From Talinum fruticosum (lineage: Eukaryota; Streptophyta; Magnoliopsida; Caryophyllales; Talinaceae), in NCBI GenBank assembly GCA_021018815.1, contig JAITYX010000007.1, positions 1,675,001-1,739,000 of the forward strand: a stretch of 64,000 nucleotides of DNA, written 5' to 3'. The position numbers were made by a program, and so were the translations under genes. The notes beneath the pieces are model-generated. The model did not search any database, had not been told where the DNA came from, and was given only the letters and a program-made list of their open reading frames with translations. Positions 23,770 to 34,583 of this stretch are shown piece by piece; the first letter of the stretch is position 1, and every line of letters begins with the position of its first letter.

Positions 23770-24905
23770 CAAAAAGGAAGTATTGATTTCGTGTTTTTTA
23801 AAAAAATTTTGTAAGACTGGAAAAGGAAATAAACATACAATGGATACGGAAAAGGAGAAAAGCAAGCTTTATTAGCATCCTTGATGAGCGGTAAGCTCAT
23901 TGGATGATCTTTTAGTTGGATGTCTGCTATTCTTCTTTGAGATTGCCAACATCTTTGAGTGTTTTTAAGTTCATGATAGGCAATAACTTTAGGTGCTGAT
24001 GATAGGTAGGTTATAGGTTCTTGATGATTAGTCCGATCCGATCCTTTTCGGATGGTTGAGTACTCATGTGGGCAGCTGTCGCCCTCCAACACATAAGGAA
24101 GTAAGTCAAGCTTTCATTGTCTCCTTGCTTGATCAACTCTAGGTCTCGAAGAGTGGCTGGTAGATCAGTATTGTCGGAGTATTGATGTAAGAACTCCTTA
24201 CAAAGATCCCTCCAGGTTGTGACCTTGTGTAGGTCGACGAGCATTATACCACTTCATGACGTCGATGTCAAACGTCCATGGGAAGATGATGTGGTATGTA
24301 TCCTCTAGTACCTCTTTAAAGTCATTGCCCCCATAAAATTCCTCACTTGGTGGTGAGGGTTTTCCGTCCCGAGGAACTTGATGTCAAGCATAGTGAATTT
24401 TGCTGGTAGTTTTCCTTTAGGGATTGAAAAGAATCCATGGGTCCGATAGTAGTGATTGAACATTGATGGCTCCTACAGCGAGCTTCTCTATTCGATCTAC
24501 TCGCAGATCGGACCGAGGCTTGGGCTGAAGCTCTGGGTGGTATCCTCCCGCTTTCGATTTCTCTCCCAATTCTTTGAGTATGAGATCAAGGGTTTAAGAT
24601 ATAGACTTGATCTTTTTATCCTCAGCATCAATCTTAGCTTCCAATTTTGTAGCAAACTCTTTGAACAAGGTCATAATGGGAGTTTTCTCCGGGTGGTTAG
24701 ACATTTTTAGAGGAAGGTTGTGTTTAGACCTTGGGTTACGTATCGATGTTACTAGTAAAGATGCGAGACATACTAGTGCCGACTGTATCGGTGTCGTTGT
24801 AGACCTATTTCCTAACCCCTTTGAGTCAAGGTTCTGGATTTGAGTTGGATTGCCTATCTTGTATCCCAAAAAAGTATATGCTCGGGATTGGCTGGGAGAA
24901 AATTT
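23770..24905 (-). pseudogene. TAT1-a gag (Tat/Retand-type)
   Basis: Structural protein relic. Sense order: YKIGNPTQIQNLDSKGLG, then NHPEKTPIMTLFKEFATKLE (24,600-24,860), a stop-containing stretch with KFLGTENPHHQVRNF and TYHIIFPWTFDIDVMKWYNA (24,240-24,390), and the best part at 24,011-24,244 with TTWRDLCKEFLHQYSDNTDL and ELIKQGDNESLTYFLMCWRA. That block is the core of the retrotransposon gag family (the TW..LC..F..QY and E...FV..WR pattern). A stop follows IGLIIKNL, and no zinc knuckle is visible. No protease or polymerase follows. The two copies share this gag-only arrangement. Confidence 0.8.
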
Positions 24906-25079
24906 TCTAGGAGAGATGGGGCTTAAGTGCGTGACGAGAGGAAAGACTGATCCTTAGATAAAAGAAAACATTATATGCTCTTTTATTTGGATGCACGTAA
25001 GGGGATGCAAAACAAATGGAATGGAATGTATACAACGATGCTTATGACTTAATATGGGATGATTCTATGATTTTGCTAG

Positions 25080-25610
25080 TGCATAACTAAAATGCCTAGA
25101 TGATTATTCCTAATGGAAGATGAATTTGTTTTAGTTAAATGTAAACAAAGTGTCTCCTAAGTAGAGATGAATTTTAATTTGACGAATGCACAAAAGAGTT
25201 CACCTAATTGAGATGAATTTAATTTTGGCTAATGTAAGAATAAAATGAATATGGACACCTTAATTGGGATGAATTGAACTTTTGACTAAAAAAATGCTAA
25301 AAATGGATGGACTCCCTAAATTGTGATGACTTTGATTTTTGGCTAATATAAAATGAAATGCAAGATTGAATTCACCTAATTTAAGATGAAATTTATTTTT
25401 GCTAATGAAAGAATGCACTCACCTTAATTGAGATGATTTTTATTTTTGGCTAATGCAAAACCGAAATGAATGGACTCATGCAATTTGAGATGAAATTTGA
25501 ATTTGGCTACATAAAAATGCAATTATTGGACCAACCTAAGGAAGGAAAGTAATTTTTAGACTTTTGGCTAAAATGCACAGATTGGACTCGACTCAATAAG
25601 GTTTATTTTA
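25080..25610 (-). repeat. TAT1-a leader tandem repeats (about 58-60 bp)
   Basis: Around eight imperfect units of the type cacctaattgagatgaattt, aattttggctaatgcaaa, atgaaatgaatggac on the plus strand. They lie in the 5' leader between PBS and gag. Copy b has the same array at 31,030-31,620, and the TAT2 leader shows weak traces near 36,780-36,900. Confidence 0.8.
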
Positions 25611-26126
25611 ATTTTTATTTTTGCACCCATATAAGGATTATTCAACACTCCTTACCTATCCCTAAAGGATCATAAGTAGAATATTAAATCAAAAAAACAA
25701 TCACACTTATCCAAGAATGCAAATGAAGACAAGGTGCCACCTAATGGTCAAAAGATCTATGGTCAAGAAAGGTCTAAGACTCGATCGGATACATGGTGAC
25801 ACATAGTTCGAGGGTTTAGTCTTTTGTGTAGGGCACGACAAGAGAAAATGTCAGAATCCTCGGTGCCTCTTGGTAAACCAAGAGTGTGTGCTACGAGGGA
25901 AGAGGTACCGGCTCCATTGGCAATCAAGCCTAGTTGGGCCCGCTCGGGACGCAGCTTGGAGCCTCTTACAAGAAGTGTTAATAAGTAGTAAAATAAATTT
26001 TTCCTATGGTCCAAAAACAGTAATAAACTATGTTCAAGGGTTTTTAAATGCAGGATGCCAAATGCAGATACATCATTAAAACACACTACTCAAATTTTCA
26101 AGTTTTCCCCTCTTAATAAGTGATTA

Positions 26127-26144
26127 TCCCCAAAGGAGTCGCCA
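26127..26144 (-). promoter_or_regulatory. TAT1 primer-binding site for internal-a
   Basis: Sense TGGCGACTCCTTTGGGGA, one base from the end of LTR-b (sense CCTACA). It resembles the PBS of Ogre-type elements. Confidence 0.75.
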
Positions 26145-26145
26145 T

Positions 26146-28057
26146 TGTAGGAACCACAGCTGGCAGGATCGACTAAGCTTCCCCACGAATGTTCTGCGGG
26201 TGTTAGAAAGCTTGTAAATAATGATTTAGGGTTTTGAATATGATTTTGAAATTGCGGATGAACCTCTTATTTACAGCTTCTCAAATTTTATTAAATCTGA
26301 TTTAAAATGGAGTACGCAGAGTTTGAATGGCGATTTTATTAATCATTTGATTTTGACAATTACTTTTAGAAGGTCCGGGGATATTATTTCTTAACCGAAC
26401 AAAATAAAAAGCTAGGGTTTTGAATCTACCATGAGGTGTTAGGGACAAATCAGTATGAAAGAACCAATTAGGATTAAAGCCACCACTGCCGACCCTCGTG
26501 CTGCTGGCCAAAGTCAACACTTAGGGGTTGGCGGCGTTGGCCATGGGGCCACGGTTGAGGAAATTAGCCTCAATCTCCGGCCTGGCTGGCATATCGAGAG
26601 CCCTAAAATTTTACTCGCAGTCATAAAAAGCCGAGAAGAAATGCAATAGAAATAAATCAAAAAGAGGGAGTCACCAGTCATTTTTTAGGAGAGAAAAACT
26701 AACAAAAGCAAAAATAAAATTTTCTCTTCATAGGTCTTGGAACGGAGAATCAAATTCAAGGGTAAGGGTACGAAACGTAGGGATAAATCCTTCTGTTCCA
26801 CCCGTCCGAAGACGACCATTACTAGTTTGAGTAGTGAATTAAAATAATATATCAAACACAAGCACACAACAGGCGATAAAGAAATTAAAGCAATTAGAAC
26901 ATGAATGAAAGCGATAAAGGCGTAAATAAAGAAAAACGATAAAGAAAGTAAAAGCAAAAAAAAGCTGAAAGAAAAGAAAGCGAGAAATTAACAGAATCAC
27001 ATTGGGCGGGGAGGAATTTAAATGCGATTGCATCTCGAAACCACAATACGGAAAGCGATAAAAAGTATAAAATAAATAACCTTAAGAAGTCGAAAGCGAA
27101 TAAGGTGCCTTCGAGTAGTCTCACCTGGCTAATCCGGATCCAAGATCTAGATTTGGTGATGCAATGGTTGTGAATAGAGAGAGGCTTTTTTTGAGTTTTG
27201 ATTGTAGGTAGGTAGAGGATGTATGAATGATAGAGTCTTCGGGTTCAAATGTGGTTTGAATACGGAATAGAATATGAGTAGGCTGAAAAGTAACCAAGAG
27301 ATCGGAACACATATGGAAGTATTCAGTAATTCTTAATCGGGTTTTAACAAGTGTGACCCTAAGGGATGTTCCATTGCTAAAATGAGAGCCTAAGTTCTCT
27401 ATATAGAGGGAGAGGTTAGGTCAAGGAATGACCTAGGTTTAGCTCTCTGCCGGTTGTCCAAAATGAGCCGTAATCTGTTATAAAACCAAGCCAGGATAAA
27501 ACTAAATAAAACCAAGTAAGGGACGCTTGCTACAAGGTGCTTGCCTAGGATTTCGTGCCCTTCCCTGCTGCCGAGGGAGTCTTTAGGCCAAAACACAACG
27601 TTTTGAGGTGAAATAAGTGGTTAGGGGTGCCGATCATGCTATGTCCTCCTAGGATTTTGTGCCCTTTATGTGATGAAACAGAGTCGTGGCCAAAACATAG
27701 TGTTCGAGTAAAAAATAGTGGTAAGGGGCGTCGGCTATAATAGCTTTCCAAAATGGAAAGTTTCCACTTTTAGCGGGTTTTCTTTTTGGCGGGTTTTATT
27801 TTTGGTGCGGGTTTGGGTTTCTTGATTGGGAGCCCGACACGGGCTTGGTGCGATCGAAGAAAAATATATTTGTGGGCTGACCCAAAGGACGGAAGGGTGC
27901 TTTTGTGGTGTTAAGGGGTTTTTGTGGTTTACTAACTTCCGTCACACCAATCAAATTCAGATCCGTGATCTAAATCTTCAAACATGACTCGAGATTTCAT
28001 CATTGGGCCAACAAAATAAATAACAAGAGAATAGATGACACTTTTTAGGTGTCTACA
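26146..28057 (-). repeat. TAT1 LTR-b (shared middle LTR)
   Basis: 1,912 bp, TGTAGGAACC to GTCTACA on plus. It serves as 5' LTR of internal-a and 3' LTR of internal-b. A TATA-like CTCTATATAGAG lies at about 27,396-27,407. Confidence 0.9.
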
Positions 28058-28072
28058 GTTACCCTCCACTTT
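28058..28072 (-). promoter_or_regulatory. TAT1 polypurine tract, copy b
   Basis: Sense AAAGTGGAGGGTAAC immediately before LTR-b. Confidence 0.65.
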
Positions 28073-28199
28073 GACCGAGTCTAAAAGATGAAGGTCAAAT
28101 TAGACATTAAAGGGTACTTACTCGGTAATGGCGTTGCATCAAAATCTTATTGAATCGATGCATTTGAAATTAGGTACCCTTTGACTTGAACTCTTATAC

Positions 28200-28875
28200 A
28201 GGAGCATGGACTTGACTATCCGAGTCCGAAGCCCGGGTTGTTGATTCATGAGCTTGGCTGCTAACCTGGAAGCTCATTTTGGTGTGCTAAACTTGACCAT
28301 ACGCTTAGTCTAAAGCTTGGCATGAGGCTTAAAGTTGACTCGGGTAGTATAGTGTGAAGTCTAATGGAGATGCCCGAACTTGACTCGCTGCTTGGACCTG
28401 AAGTTTAACGGAGTATCCCGAGCTTGGCTTAATTAATATCCTGAAGCTCGGGTGAGGGGCCTCAACTTGATCATTCTTGGTTTGAAGCTTGGCTGAAACT
28501 TTCAAAATTAACAGCTTTGTTAGCTAATAATCGAATGTAAATAGTTTCAAGTGTTACCCGAATATGCTTTGTAACCGGATCATATTCCAAATGTGGTTCT
28601 TTGACTTGGCTATGGAGTGGTCCTAAACTCTTGGCGTTATGTGTAAACCTTGACCGCTGTTGGGCCTGAAGTTTAATTAACGAATGTCCGAACCTTGACC
28701 ACTACTGGGCTTGAAGCTTGACTAGGATGTGTCCGAACCTTGACCTTTGCTAGGCTTGAAACTCGACGGGGTTTGTCCGATCCTTGACCATTGATAGGCC
28801 CGAAACTCGACTAGGATGTGTCTAAATCTTAACCACTGTTAGCCTTGAAGCTTGACTTCTATCCACTTTCGTCGG
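28200..28875 (-). repeat. TAT1-b 3' tandem repeats (about 46 bp)
   Basis: Same repeat family as in copy a. About five units lie at 28,640-28,860 (gtccgaaccttgaccactactgggcttgaagcttgactaggat type), with looser units to the left. Confidence 0.8.
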
Positions 28876-29699
28876 AATAGGGATAGATGCTTATCTTTAT
28901 GTAGAAATTCTTACTTAGACTTGATCGGTGGATAATCTGAAATCTGGAGATCACATGCTCCAAATATGAGGTTACATGAGGTTATGTGCCTTATTCTAAA
29001 TTTGAGGTTTGAGTTTGTGTGCTAATAGCTCCTTTTGTTTATATGGTAGAACATTGGTGTCTTCCCTAAGTATTCTTGGAGTTGTTGTGGTTGTATGACT
29101 CTTTCGATCGTGAGCCCCCACGTACTTCTTGGGTGTTTGTGTCTAGCTTTTCTTGAATGTCAAAGTGTTGACTAGTGTTGAGTAGTTGATGACATGGAAG
29201 ATCTTCTTCGAAGATGACGGCGTCAATGACCTTCTTGATGCTGACTTGACGAATACTACTTGACGGTATTTGATGCTGCTAGTTTGAATAATTCCTTTTA
29301 GGGTGTTTTGTTCTTAATTCTTATGTCTTTAGGAGTTTGACTTATGCAAAGGAGATGTATGAAAGACTTAATTCCAAGAACAAACAAATTCTTTTATTTA
29401 GATGATGCAAAAAATAAAAATAGACAAAGACAAAACCTACACTTTAGCCCCAACTCCCGAAGTAAAGCCTAAGAAAAAGTAGGCCGCTTGAACTGTGATG
29501 TATTGCTTGTTGGCGATGAACCGTGATTCTAACGGTTTAGATCAAAAATAGCATGCTTCTTGATCGACTTCTGCTCCTCTAGATAGGGCTAAGTGGCTTT
29601 GATTTTGGGAAATTGGAAATTAGGAAAAGATTCGGAATGGGGTCTGGACCTCATGGGCTTCCTATGTATCCGCTATAGCGGAAATCGAGCCTTCGTAGT

Positions 29700-30940
29700 T
29701 CGAAAAGGAAGTATTGATTTGGGGTTTTTTTTTAAATTGTTGGAAGATAGGAAAAGGAAATAAACATACAATGGATATGAAAAAGGGGAAAAGGAAGCTT
29801 TATTAGCATCCTTGATGAGTGGTAGGCTCATTGGATGATTTTCTAGTTAGATGTCTACTCTTCTTCTATGAGAATGCCAACATCTCCGAGTGTTTTGAAG
29901 TCCATGATAAGCAAGAATTTCAGGTGCCGATCATAGGCAAGTTACGGGTTCTTAATGATTAATGTAATCTAATCCTTTTCGGATGGTTGATCAGTCATGT
30001 GGGCAGCCGTCACCCTCCAAAGAGTAAGGAAGTTAGTGAAGCTTTCATCGTCTCCCCGCTATATCAACTTTAGGTCTTAAAGAGTGAGTGGTAGATCAGT
30101 ATTGTAGGAGTATTGTTGTAAGAACTCCTTATAAAGATCCCTTCGGCTTGTGACCTTGTATGGGTCAATAGCATTATACAACTTCATGACGTCCGTGTCA
30201 AACGTCCATGGGAAGATGACGTGGTATGTATCCTCTCGTACATTCTTTAAAGGCATTTCCCCACAAAATTGCTCACGTGGTGGTGAGGGTTTTCTGTCTC
30301 GTGGAACTTGATATCAAGCATGGTGAATTTTGGGGGTAGTTTGCCTTTGGGGATTGAAGTGAATCCCTGGGCCCGATAGTAGTGATTGAACATTGATGAC
30401 TCCCACAACAACTTCTTTATTCGCTCTACTCACGGATCAAACCGAGGCTTAGGTTGAGATTCTAGACGGGATCCTCCTGCTTTTGATTTCTTTCCCAGTT
30501 CCTTGGGTATGAGTTCGAGGGTTTCAAATATAGACTTGATCTTTTTATCCTAAGCATCAATCTTAGCTTCTAATTTTACAACATGACTCTTTGAACAAGG
30601 TCATAATGGGAGTTTGCTCTAGCCGGTTTGCTAGTTTTAAAGGAAGGTTATGTTTAGAACTTGGGCTGCATATTGGTGTTACTAGTAAAGATGTGAGACG
30701 TATTGGTGTGGTTCTTACTAATGTGGGACGTACTGGTGTCGACCGTACCAATGTCATGTTAGACTTCTTATTTCCTAACCCCGTTGTGCCGGGGTTTTGA
30801 ATTTGAGTTGGATTACCTATATTGTATCCCAAAAGAGTATATGCTAAGGGTTGGCTCGTGGAAACATTTCTAGGGGAGATGGAGCTTAAGTGCTTGGCCC
30901 GAGGAAAGACCGATCCTAAGATAAAGGAAAACATAATGCT
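29700..30940 (-). pseudogene. TAT1-b gag (Tat/Retand-type)
   Basis: Second gag relic, collinear with copy a. The N-terminal part opens at 30,934 and includes LLGYNIGNPTQIQNPGTTGL and RLEQTPIMTLFKES. A short internal expansion reads STPVRPTLVRTTPIR, where copy a has a single unit. The gag core lies at about 29,980-30,200 and is more decayed than in copy a. The next 0.8 kb toward LTR-b again lacks any pol motif. Confidence 0.7.
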
Positions 30941-31029
30941 CTTTTATTTGGATGCACATAAGGGAATGCAAAACAAATGGAATGGAATGTATGCAATGAT
31001 GCTTATGACTTAATCTAGGATGATTCTAT

Positions 31030-31620
31030 GATTTGGTTAGTGCAAACTAAAATGGCTAGATGATTATTCCTAATGGAAGATGAATTCGTTTTAGTTAAAT
31101 ACAAACAAAGACTATCCTATGTAGAGATGAATTTTAATTTGGCTAAGGCACAAAAGAGTTCACCTAATTAAGCTGAATTTAATTTTGGCAAATGCAAGAA
31201 CTAAATGAACGGACACCTTAATTGGGATGAATTGGATTTTTAACTAAAAAAAATGCTAAAAATGGATAGACATACATAAACTGAGATTACTTTGATTTTT
31301 GGCTAATGCAAAATGAAATGCAAGGTTGTACTAACCTAATTTGAGATGAAATATATTTTTTGCTAATGAATAAAGAATGCACTCACCTTAATTAAGATGA
31401 TTTTTTTTGGCTAATGCAAAATAATGAAATGAATGAACACACTTAATTTGAGATATTTTAATTTGGCTAAATGAAATGTAAGATTGGATTCAGCTGATAT
31501 GCGACGAAATTTGAGTTTGGCTACATGAAAATTCGATTATTAGACCATCCTACGGAAGGAATGTAATTTTTGGACTTTTGGCTAAAATGCATAGATTGGA
31601 CCGACTCAAAGAGGTTTTAT
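31030..31620 (-). repeat. TAT1-b leader tandem repeats (about 58-60 bp)
   Basis: Imperfect units with ggctaatgcaaaatgaaatg and cacctaattaagatgaattt, matching the array at 25,080-25,610 in place and order. Confidence 0.8.
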
Positions 31621-32133
31621 TTTAATTTTTATTTTTGCACCCATGCAAGGATTATTAAGCACTCATCACCTATCCCTCAAGGCTCGAAGTAGAAGATTAA
31701 ATCTAAAAAAAAAATCACACTCATCCAAGCATGCAAATGAAGACAACATTCCACCTAAGGGTCAAAAGATCTATGGTCATGAAAGGGTTAAGACTCGATC
31801 GAATACATGGTGACTTAAGTCCGAGGATTTCGTCTGTGGGGCACGATAAGAAAAACCGTCGGAATCCTCGGTGCCTCTCGAGTAAACCAAGAGCGCGTGC
31901 TATGAGGGAAGAGGTACCACCTCTGTTGGCAATCAAGCCTAGTTGGGCCTGCCCGGGACGCAGAGAAGCCTCTTACTAGAAGTGTTAATAAGTGGTAAAA
32001 TAAATTTGTCCTATGATCTAACATTAGTAATAAACTATGTTAAAGAGTTGTTAAATGTGGGATGCCTAATGCAGATACATTATTAAAACACACGACTCAA
32101 ATTTTCAAGTTTTCCCCTCTTAATAAGTGATTA

Positions 32134-32152
32134 TCCCCAGCTGAAGTCGCCA
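32134..32152 (-). promoter_or_regulatory. TAT1 primer-binding site for internal-b
   Basis: Sense TGGCGACTTCAGCTGGGGA, one base from LTR-c. It differs from the internal-a PBS in the middle only. Confidence 0.7.
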
Positions 32153-32153
32153 T

Positions 32154-33687
32154 TGTAGGAACCACAGCCAGCGGGACTAACCGAGCTTCCCTACGAATGT
32201 TCTGCGGGGTGTTAGCAAGCTTGTAAAGAATGATTTAGGGTTTTGAATATGATTTTGAAATGTGGAGATGAACCTCTTATTTAGAGTTTCCGAATTTTAT
32301 TAAATTTGATTTAAAACGGATTAGGGACAGTTTGAATGGCAATTTTATTAATCATTTGATTTTGACAATTACTTTTAGAAGGTCCTAGGATATTATTTCT
32401 TAACTAAACAAAATAAAAATTTAGGGTTTTGAATCTACTGTGAGGTTTTAGGGATAGATCAAGTATGAAAATAAATTTAGAGTTTAAAATTTTTTAATTG
32501 GATAACATTTATCTTCACTACGACAAACATTTATTGCCACTAAAATGATCGAGTTGATCTTTTTGCACCCAAAAAATTTAAAATTAAAAAGTATGATAGA
32601 AAAGATTAAAAAAATCTCAAATATGATTTCGACTTTAAAATATTTTCATATGGATAACATTTATCTCTATTACGATATTTTTTGCCAAGAATAATATAGT
32701 TGATATTTGCCACAAAAGAAATAAAACTTGATTATTTGATAGAAAATATTTTAAAAAGCTCAAATCTAAATATGTAACTCAAATTTTTATTTAGATAACA
32801 TTTATCTCTACTACTACAATAATTTAATTACTATTTTCTCGTTGTTGAAATAATCTATCACCTTTGTGATTACATTACACTTTTTATATAACCCAACATG
32901 ATAATGTGATTATTGTCCCATTACATTGCATACCTAATTACATTACATAATTGATTACATTACACCCCTATTACATTACATCCAACCGAACGCCACATGA
33001 GGGATGAGCCATTACCGAAATTAGAGCCTCGGTTATCTATTTATAGAGAGAGGTTTGGTCAAGGAATCACCTAGGTTTAGCTCTCGGGCAGTCGTCCGAA
33101 TGAGTCGAATCTGCTACAAAACCGGGTTAGGATAATGTGAAGATTTAACTGGATAGTACCGTGATGAAATCGGGTAAGGGGCACCGGCAACCGGGTTGCT
33201 GCCCGTGGTTTCGTGCCCTTCCATGCCGCCGAGGAGTCTTCAGGACAAAACACAGTGTTTTGAGGCAAAATAAGTAGTATGGGGTGCCGACCATGCTATG
33301 TCCTCCTAGGGTTTCATGCCAACAGGAGTCTTGGCCAAAACACAACATTTTTAGTGAAAAATAATGGTAGGAGGCGTCGGCCATAGCAGCTTTCCAAAAT
33401 GAAAAATTTCCATTTTTTCCAGTGTTTTATTTTTGGTGCGGGTTTGGGTTCCTAGTTGGGAGCACGACCCAGTCTTGGTCCGCCTGAAAGAAAATGGGTT
33501 TGTGGGCGGGCCCAAAGTAAAGAAGGCTACTTTTTGTGGTGCTAAGGGGTTCTTTGTTGTTTATCGCCATCCACCGCACCAATCAAATTCAATATGTGAT
33601 CCAAATCTTCAAAAAGGACTCGGGATTTCATCATGGGGCTAAAAAATAAATAACAAGAGAAGGGATGACACTTTTTAGGTGTCTACA
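32154..33687 (-). repeat. TAT1 LTR-c (5' LTR), with internal replacement
   Basis: 1,534 bp with normal ends (TGTAGGAACC, GTCTACA). It follows LTR-b up to about 32,470 and again from about 33,000. The 0.9 kb in between, which holds the pyrimidine-rich segment, is replaced by unrelated AT-rich DNA. The TATA box is CTCTATAAATAG (33,036-33,047, sense). Confidence 0.9.
32470..32998. repeat. Foreign AT-rich block in LTR-c
   Basis: About 530 bp absent from LTR-a and LTR-b. It has about 2.3 units of a roughly 148-bp repeat, marked by ggataacatttatctctactacga at 32,497, 32,654 and 32,796. The right end has five ATTACATTACA motifs and ends ccaaccgaacgcc, a style seen at ends of small plant DNA transposons. 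Origin is unknown. Confidence 0.6.
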
Positions 33688-33692
33688 CCCTC
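33688..33692. repeat. TAT1 target-site duplication, right copy
   Basis: CCCTC, identical to 20,199-20,203. Confidence 0.85.
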
Positions 33693-33966
33693 CAAAGAGG
33701 GTATGTTCCCCCATGAATGTCGATTTCAAGCAGGAGTGCTTATTAATAATTATAAATTTATTTTCGAAAGGTTGAAGTGACTTCTCATGATAAACAAACG
33801 AAGTAGTTCTTTTTAGAATCTAAATCGAAGCAAGGCTCGTTGGACCAAATAGCTCAGTCTGTTTGAACTAGGAGCCGAGCTCGAGTTTACCACAGGAACT
33901 AGCGTGAGCAAAAACTACCCCGACTCCTTTGGCTAGGACTGTAGGAGTAGTCTTGATAAGAGAACC
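33693..33966. other. Short spacer between TAT1 and CACTA1
   Basis: No gene. It contains catgaatgtcgatttcaagc, which on the opposite strand resembles the last part of the TAT2 LTR (gaagctgacattcatggg, 36,262-36,280), so it may be an old Tat LTR scrap. Confidence 0.35.
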
Positions 33967-34583
33967 CACTACTACAAGAATGGTCTTTAACTACAATTAA
34001 AAACGACTTCTAACTATGTTTGACAATAGGTGTCTAAGTGATCGTAGTTGTAAGTCGAGTATCTTTGACTATCGTTTTACAACCATTGTTAAATATCACT
34101 TATAACAAAAATTCTACATTACAACTCGTAGTCATAGGTGAGGACTATTACACCGGTTCTTATGGATGTTCGTCATTAAAAGCCGGACCAACTAGATCTA
34201 TTACAAACGTTCATCCAAAATTCACCAAAAAATAGACCAAATTAATATAAATTCACATGAATCTACAGTGAAAATTTTAAGAAAATTGGCCCATCGATAT
34301 AATCACGAAAATTCAAGTACTGAGCAAAAATAGTGAAAAATGTACACATAAAGTCAAACTTGCATATTCTGAATTTTTCCGTTTATCTCTACTTAGAGAG
34401 ATAATTTAGTTATTTGAGGACAATATTTATATTATGTTAAATTACCTTGAGCTCAAAAAGCCAATTTATGCACTTGATAGGAAATCAAATTACAATAAAT
34501 TAAAATCTAGAATTGAAATTTGAGATCTAAAACTAAAATTTAAAAAAGAAAGCGAAACCTAAATCTTAGAACTTGTTGCCTCC
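33967..34583 (+). mobile_element. CACTA1: terminal and subterminal part of a CACTA-like DNA transposon
   Basis: CACTACTACAAGAA at 33,967-33,980 is a good match to the terminal inverted repeat of plant CACTA (En/Spm) transposons. Subterminal sequence follows with tacaaccattgtta and related motifs. A patch at 34,208-34,345 (ttcatccaaaattcacc) recurs in the same direction at 37,793-37,925. No transposase is recognised. The opposite TIR is not seen; TAT2 interrupts the element and SIR-B cuts it at 37,938. Confidence 0.6.

Larger units (their letters stand above)
20204..33687 (-). mobile_element. TAT1: three-LTR, two-internal array, Tat/Ogre-like
   Basis: A 13.5-kb minus-strand array in the order LTR-a, internal-a, LTR-b, internal-b, LTR-c. 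The sense LTR starts TGTAGACACCT and ends CCTACA. The PBS is TGGCGACTCC followed by GGGGA, which I associate with the tRNA-Arg type PBS of Ogre/Tat elements. Each internal region (about 4.0 and 4.1 kb) has a leader with roughly 58-60-bp tandem repeats, a gag relic, and a 3' region with roughly 46-bp tandem repeats; no protease, RT, RNase H or integrase is seen. The whole array sits between one pair of CCCTC duplications. Confidence 0.9.
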
